Part shown: one piece after another, positions 59,159 through 64,000 of the stretch
Layout: each line of letters opens with the position of its first letter
How positions within the stretch are numbered: the first letter of the stretch is position 1
Assembly: GCA_018873225.1 (NCBI GenBank)
Contig: JAEILZ010000001.1
Span: 8,246,001-8,310,000, forward strand
Length of the DNA: 64,000 nt
Direction of reading: 5' to 3'
Origin: [Phialemoniopsis] sp. UDSM-2020
Taxonomy: Eukaryota; Ascomycota; Sordariomycetes; Thyridiales; Thyridiaceae
Translations under genes and position numbers: made by a program
Notes under the pieces: generated by a model
What the model saw: only the letters and a program-made list of their open reading frames with translations
The model's database searches: none
Told to the model about the DNA's origin: nothing

Positions 59159-60964
59159 ATGCGTACCACCAGCGTGCTCATGCTCCTGGTGACCGGCCTC
59201 CGCGCCGTCGCCGCCGCCAACTGTGACAACGGCGGTACCGAAGTCAGCGGCGTCTGCACCAACTGCCCCGCGGGCACGTCGCCCCAGACGACCCCGTTGA
59301 ACTGCATCTGCGACACTGCAGGCGAGGGCTATGATGAGGCCACTGGCGCCTGCGTGGCTTGCACTGCCACCGAGACCTACAACGCCCAAACCGGCCGTTG
59401 TGACTGCGCCGTCGGCAACGGTCAGCTGAACGGTGTCTGCACCGACTGCACGCCTGACGGCTTCACTGTTGACGCCAACGGCGACTGCACCTGCCCGACC
59501 GGCAACGGTATCCTCACTGACGGCACTTGCGGCCCTTGCCCCACCGGCGAGTCCGCTGACACCAACGGTAACTGCGCCTGTCTCGCCCCCAACGGTGACC
59601 TCGCCGGCACCTGCACCCTCTGCACCACCAGCGGCCGTGAGCTGAACACTCAGACCGGTGCTTGTGACTGCGTTGCCCCCAACGGCATCACCACCACCGG
59701 CGCCTGCGCCGACTGCTCTGCCGGCAGCCAGGTCCTGGATGCTGCCTCCGGCAACTGCGTCAACGAGTGCCCCACTGGCTTTGACCCTGTCAACGGCGTC
59801 TGCGAGCAGGCCTGCGCTGCTGGTGAGGTTCGCGATGACCAGGGTGCTTGCGTCCTGAACACCAGCACCACCACCTCGCCCACCTCTACCCCCACTGACA
59901 CCGCCACCACTGCCCCTGAGACCACTCCCGAGAGCACCCCGGCTGAGACCACCCCCGCCGAGAGCACTCCTGCTGAGTCTACCCCTGCTGAGTCTACCCC
60001 TGCTGAGACCACTCCCGCCGAGTCCACCCCGGCTGAGAGCACCCCGGCCACCACTGGCACCGACTCGTCCGCCTCCGGCACGACCACTGCCACCACCGCT
60101 GCCCCTACTTCCACTGATGGCCCTCTGCCTTCTCAGATCGGTGACTTCAGCCTCGTTGGCTGCGCCGGCTCTGACACCAGCTTCCCCACCTTCACCCTGC
60201 AGTTCACCAACGACCAGATGACCCTGGACCTCTGCACGGCTGCCTGCAACCAGCACCTGTACGCCGGTATCTTCCAGACCTCTTGCTACTGCGCCGACAG
60301 CTTCCAGGAGGCCGCCACCGTCTCCCCCAGCTCTTGCGACATCCCCTGCGCCGGTAACCCTGCCCAGAACTGCGGTGGTCTCCGCCAGTTCGTCAAGCGC
60401 CAGAACGTCCCCAGCAACGCCCTCCTCGTTGTCTACATCAACGACCCCGTTGCCGCCACCGCCACCGTCCCCACCTCGGTCGCCACCACCACCCTGAGCG
60501 CCACCACCACCGCTACCGAGACTGCCGTCACCACCGAGACTGCCTACCCCTGCCTGTCTGGCTACTGCCACGCTGCCGGCTGGGTCTTTGAGCTCTGCAA
60601 CGGCCTCCCCTTCGCCGGTGAGCTCGTCTGGATCCTGAGCCCCTGCTCTTGCCTCGGCGGCTGGCAGTACATCCAGGCCAGCTGCGACGGTGCCTCGTGC
60701 GCCGGCCTGACCGTCTACCGCGTCGTCCCCTACACCGGCGCTGCCAACCAGACCGGCCTCACCGTCTACCAGCCCGCCCCCTGCACCACTGGCTGCTCCG
60801 GCGAGGTTGTCTTCACCCAGCCCTCCGGCGGCTCCAGCACTGGCGGCAGCACTGCCACTGGCGGCTCTGCCTCCCCCAGCGCCCCCGTCGTTGTCACCGC
60901 TGGTGCCTCCAAGGTCGCTGGCTCCCTGATGGGTCTCCTCGGCGTCTTCGCCATGCTCATGTAA
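59159..60964 (+). CDS. GPI-anchored WSC-domain cell-wall protein with cysteine-rich repeats
   Basis: Intronless, 601 residues. A signal peptide (about 1-20) leads into about five cysteine-rich repeats (21-232; units such as CTDCTPDG...CTCPTGNG and CGPCPTGESAD...CACLAPNG) resembling EGF/GCC2-type modules. Next is a Thr/Pro/Glu/Ser stalk (about 234-319) with AESTP/AETTP repeats. A WSC domain (about 321-427) follows, with GCAGSDTSFPTF, CTAACNQHLYAGIFQTSCYC and NPAQNCGG. A second cysteine- and tryptophan-containing region (about 455-560) comes next. The hydrophobic C-terminus after SPSAPVVVTAGA has a small-residue omega site and no basic tail, as for GPI attachment. A wall glycoprotein in stress sensing or adhesion is likely. 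The antisense frame of 492 codons is a codon-bias shadow. Confidence 0.9.
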   Translation: MRTTSVLMLLVTGLRAVAAANCDNGGTEVSGVCTNCPAGTSPQTTPLNCICDTAGEGYDEATGACVACTATETYNAQTGRCDCAVGNGQLNGVCTDCTPDGFTVDANGDCTCPTGNGILTDGTCGPCPTGESADTNGNCACLAPNGDLAGTCTLCTTSGRELNTQTGACDCVAPNGITTTGACADCSAGSQVLDAASGNCVNECPTGFDPVNGVCEQACAAGEVRDDQGACVLNTSTTTSPTSTPTDTATTAPETTPESTPAETTPAESTPAESTPAESTPAETTPAESTPAESTPATTGTDSSASGTTTATTAAPTSTDGPLPSQIGDFSLVGCAGSDTSFPTFTLQFTNDQMTLDLCTAACNQHLYAGIFQTSCYCADSFQEAATVSPSSCDIPCAGNPAQNCGGLRQFVKRQNVPSNALLVVYINDPVAATATVPTSVATTTLSATTTATETAVTTETAYPCLSGYCHAAGWVFELCNGLPFAGELVWILSPCSCLGGWQYIQASCDGASCAGLTVYRVVPYTGAANQTGLTVYQPAPCTTGCSGEVVFTQPSGGSSTGGSTATGGSASPSAPVVVTAGASKVAGSLMGLLGVFAMLM

Positions 60965-62247
60965 AGAGTTTCTTTCTTCAGAGAGAAGAAGAGAAGGTGT
61001 TTGTAATGGGTGAGAGCTAGATCACGTACTAGCAAGGATTGGATAACGGTTTTCCTCGGCGCGCACATTTTCTGTCAAAAGAAGCGACAACGGGTTCTCC
61101 ATGTATTACATTCGGAGTATTGTATTATCTATACCACTTTTAGCGACCTGGGATAGCGAAATGGCCTTGGCCCAGCAGACTTTGTTGGCTAGACTAATTG
61201 CACGATCGTCTCAGGGGACTGCATCCAACTGTGTCCCCCGGTTTTGAAAACGACGAGACTCGCAATCCAACATTGCTTGTCAACCTTTTTTATCATCATA
61301 CAGTAATAATACTTGTATTTTCTGTGAACCTTTGATTGCCTCTCATCTGCCCTGTTGAGCTTGAGAACTTCTCTGAGATCGAGTGTCTTTGTTGACTGCT
61401 GCCCCTGTGCTTTGTTGACTAGGCGGTCCCATTGTTTGTCTATGGTGATAATGAAGACTAACAGAAGCGCGACTTGAGCATTCCAAAACACAAGGGACGC
61501 GCAGTCGCGACTACAATGTAAGGAAGGGCGTTGAAGCTGCGCGGTGCCCCTGTTGCCAAGAACAACCTAACGGTAGTCTCAGTCTATATTGCCTATGAAA
61601 CACACCTTACCAGTAGGCTCCCCTGTGCTCTGATGCCCTTTTTCTTTCTGGCCGATTTACGTGGCTGAATGCTCACATTTTGAGTGACTTTGGAGGGAAA
61701 CTCTCCTTACGACCACGCAAGTGATGCCTTCGTAGACTGACGGTCCAGTGCCACCTTACCTCCCTGACACGACACACAAGCTCACCAATGTTCATTGTCC
61801 TGTTTTCTGAGCTGGCGTCACTACGAGTCGTCGTACACTGATTTTTGCAAATGATACCCTCATATCCTTTGTAGTAAGAGCCCTGTGCTCTTCTTGTCTC
61901 AGTGCCGAGTATTCCTACTGCGAAACAGATGACCAAGAGCGATGCCGCCGCAGAGTCCTGCATTGAAGCCGTGTTTGTCAAGTATGGCGCCGTGGAAATT
62001 TAGGACCTCTCAACGCTATACCTTTTACTGAGCATAAAAAGGTGGCAGATTTGACTGTTGCAGACCTACTCGCCTCTCGAGCCAGCATGGTCTTGGAGGC
62101 CAAGCCTGCCGTGACACTCGCGACTAAGTCCTTTAAACGGGAAATACTAGCCAAGATAACTTCATAATGCTTTCATTCTCTTCTATGCTACCCCGGTGCT
62201 CAATGTGTAATTTTGCCATATCTCACCTGATCGCCCCAGCACATTGA
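60965..62247. other. 1.3-kb spacer, convergent 3' ends
   Basis: No credible gene. Open frames of about 100 codons at 61189-61491 and 61673-61981 (minus) have no features. Confidence 0.4.
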
Positions 62248-63490
62248 TCAAGAGAGCCATTCCACGCTCCATGTGGGCTGACCAGCCCTGTATGGTACTA
62301 CTTCCACCTCATCCGATTTCAGAGACTCCGCCACCTTGACGCCATCCTTCTTCAACAGGATCGACCGCTTGGCGGGCTCTAGGCCGTAGAACTTGCGAGC
62401 CCAGTTGCTGAAGAAACCGCTCAGCAGGTCCTCCGTAACCTGCTCCTCATTGATATCCCCCCTCTGGATGCCCTCCTCAAGCGCGGAAAGAACCTGGTGT
62501 TGTTAGCTTGTTTTTTCATGTGAATGGGCGGGTTGTACTTACATAGCCTAGAGCATATGGTTGCGTGAAGACGCCGGCAGCAGGGCTGCCCTCGACCTTC
62601 TTGGCAGTGATGTTATGGGCTGGAGGCGGGTGGTCAGCACTCATACAAGTGAAGAAAGTCATGATACAATCGATGTTATATACTCACGTGCACTGTCGGT
62701 TCCCAAAAAGAACTTGCCGTTGCTGTTCACGACGGCGTTGAGTAACGCCTTTCTGTCTTCGGGCGTCTTGGCTGACGGTTTACAGAAGCAGTGCTTTATT
62801 CACACATTAGTATATAGCACCATTGGGGTCATGGGTTGTGACAATGCATACCGCATCCGCAGCCCATTGCTCTTGCAGAAGCGACAGGTGATGAGCAGTG
62901 ATGGTGGCTACAACATTGTCGCACGCCTTGACGGCCTCGACGGCGTCGGCCGAGGTCGTGTGCTCCAGCACAATCTTGAGCTTGGGGAACTTGGTGGACA
63001 GGCCCTTGAGGACGGGCAGGAACTTGGACTCGGCGTTCATCAGGTCGATGCCGTCGGTGATGCTGGTGGGCGCCTCGCCGTGGATGTTGAGCACGATGCC
63101 CTCCTGCTCCATGGCGGCCAGGACGTCCGAGAACTCGTCAAACGACACGACGCCCCACTCCGAGTTGGTCGTGACGCCGCGCGGGTACGCCTTGACGCCC
63201 GCGATGCCGGCCCTCTTGGCCTCGCGGATGACGTCGGGCGTGATGCTCTTGTGCAGGTAGAGCGACATGAGGTAAGTCACGCCCGGGTCGATGGCCTGCA
63301 GGCGGGCCTTGTAGTCGAGGGCCTCCTGGACGGAGACGACGGGCCGCGGGGACAGGTTCGGCATCACGAAGACGGTGTCGATGCCGGCCTGGCGGATGGT
63401 CGGCGTGACGAGTTTGGCCATGGCGCCGTCGCGGAGGTGGACGTGCATGTCGGCCGCCGCGGGCACGGTGTACGAGTCCTTGAGGGGCAT
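62248..63490 (-). CDS. URA4: Dihydroorotase, class II (URA4 type)
   Basis: Four exons, 63490-62852, 62793-62688, 62619-62543 and 62493-62248, give 355 residues. It closes the dihydroorotate ring in the third step of pyrimidine synthesis, in the cytosol. All metal ligands can be placed: H16 and H18 in DMHVHLRDG, the carboxylated lysine K100 in GVKAYPRGVTTNS, H137 in NIHGE, H177 in LEHTTS and D246 in GTDSAPH, the last segment being rebuilt across intron 2. The frame also continues upstream with ATGs at 63556 and 63613. MPLKDSYTVPAAADMHVH is chosen because other members start just before this motif; the 63556 start would add a basic, Ser-rich leader. Confidence 0.93.
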
Positions 63491-64000
63491 CTTGAGTGGT
63501 GGTGAAGTTGAGAACCGTCGGATTGTCGTGGATAAGCCTCTGTATAAGCGGCTCATAATAATGATCCCAATATCAAAAAGAATAATCCCCGATATGGACG
63601 ACACCACCACCATGAAAAAATAATGGAGTGTGGGGAAGCAGCGATTTCATTGGGTCGTCGAGTTAGTGGGCAATTTTCCGAGGTTAACACAGAATGAGAC
63701 TCAACTATTGAACCCCGTTGTCTCTGTTAGGATACATCACATGTGTAAAATTTTTACGTTATTCCTATTGTTATACTCATCGAATTTTGATTCTTAACTG
63801 TTGTGGGCTGACAATGAAGCTCTTTGTTTTCTTTCCAGAAGATGTCTAGAGGTTTCATTACCGGTTTGCACACTCTCCAGCCTTCACAAGACAAGACTGT
63901 GCAGCATTGCGATTGAAGTCACACCCAATGAATTGCTCCAAGCCATTGTCCAATTGACTCGCAGGGAATTGCGTCCTACTCCAATGCAAGCATGTGTCGT
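63491..64000. other. Terminal spacer
   Basis: Promoter region of the dihydroorotase gene and unassigned sequence up to the window edge. No gene seen. Confidence 0.4.

Noticed and set aside
59093..60571. 492-codon open frame antisense to the WSC gene
   Set aside because: It exists because C-rich third positions on the plus strand avoid stop codons on the other strand; its product is Gly/Ala/Val-only low complexity.

Overview
The window reads as nuclear DNA of a filamentous ascomycete (Pezizomycotina), most probably a Sordariomycete. The signs are short introns (mostly 46-140 nt) with GTAWGT-like donors and CTRAC branch sites, GC-rich coding exons, several Zn2Cys6 regulators, a NACHT (NLR-like) protein, small secreted cysteine-rich proteins and a WSC cell-wall protein. 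Nothing fixes the genus. Exon borders were placed by eye from splice signals and reading-frame continuity; nearly all models close in frame at a length usual for the family. I saw no rRNA, tRNA, CRISPR array or intact transposon.

Layout. 1-1972: 3' part of a GCK-III/STE20-type kinase. 3.8-4.5 kb: small secreted protein. 4.7-5.7 kb: alpha/beta hydrolase. 6.4-10.5 kb: NLR-like protein with an N-terminal lipase-like domain and a NACHT core. 10.9-11.8 kb: NmrA-like protein. 12.3-12.6 kb: AT-rich island. 13.8-15.0 kb: C2H2 zinc-finger protein. 15.6-16.2 kb: six-cysteine secreted protein. 17.4-18.6 and 19.4-20.5 kb: divergent PhyH-type dioxygenase and DHDPS-type aldolase. 20.8-22.0 and 22.8-24.0 kb: divergent zinc alcohol dehydrogenase and NAD(P)H reductase. 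24.5-26.2 kb: sugar transporter. 27.7-29.7 kb: Zn2Cys6 regulator.

30.5-42.4 kb looks like a catabolic or specialised-metabolism neighbourhood. It holds an SDR, a PgdA/PuuE-type deacetylase, an isopenicillin-N-acyltransferase-like Ntn hydrolase (C45), a DAL5/pantothenate-type permease, a remarkable in-frame fusion of two complete Zn2Cys6 transcription factors, and a second SDR. Taken together this suggests uptake and amide-bond chemistry of a small molecule under a dedicated regulator. The small molecule is unknown.

42.6-64 kb is mostly core metabolism: a GH13 alpha-glucanase, the NAD-isocitrate dehydrogenase regulatory subunit, a CorA-like membrane protein, alkaline ceramidase, a ten-cysteine secreted protein, a RidA-family protein, a GPI-type WSC protein and class II dihydroorotase. 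Long gene-poor spacers at 49.7-51.8, 53.8-56.5 and 57.0-59.2 kb carry a 9-bp minisatellite, an AT-rich patch and a MITE-like inverted repeat.
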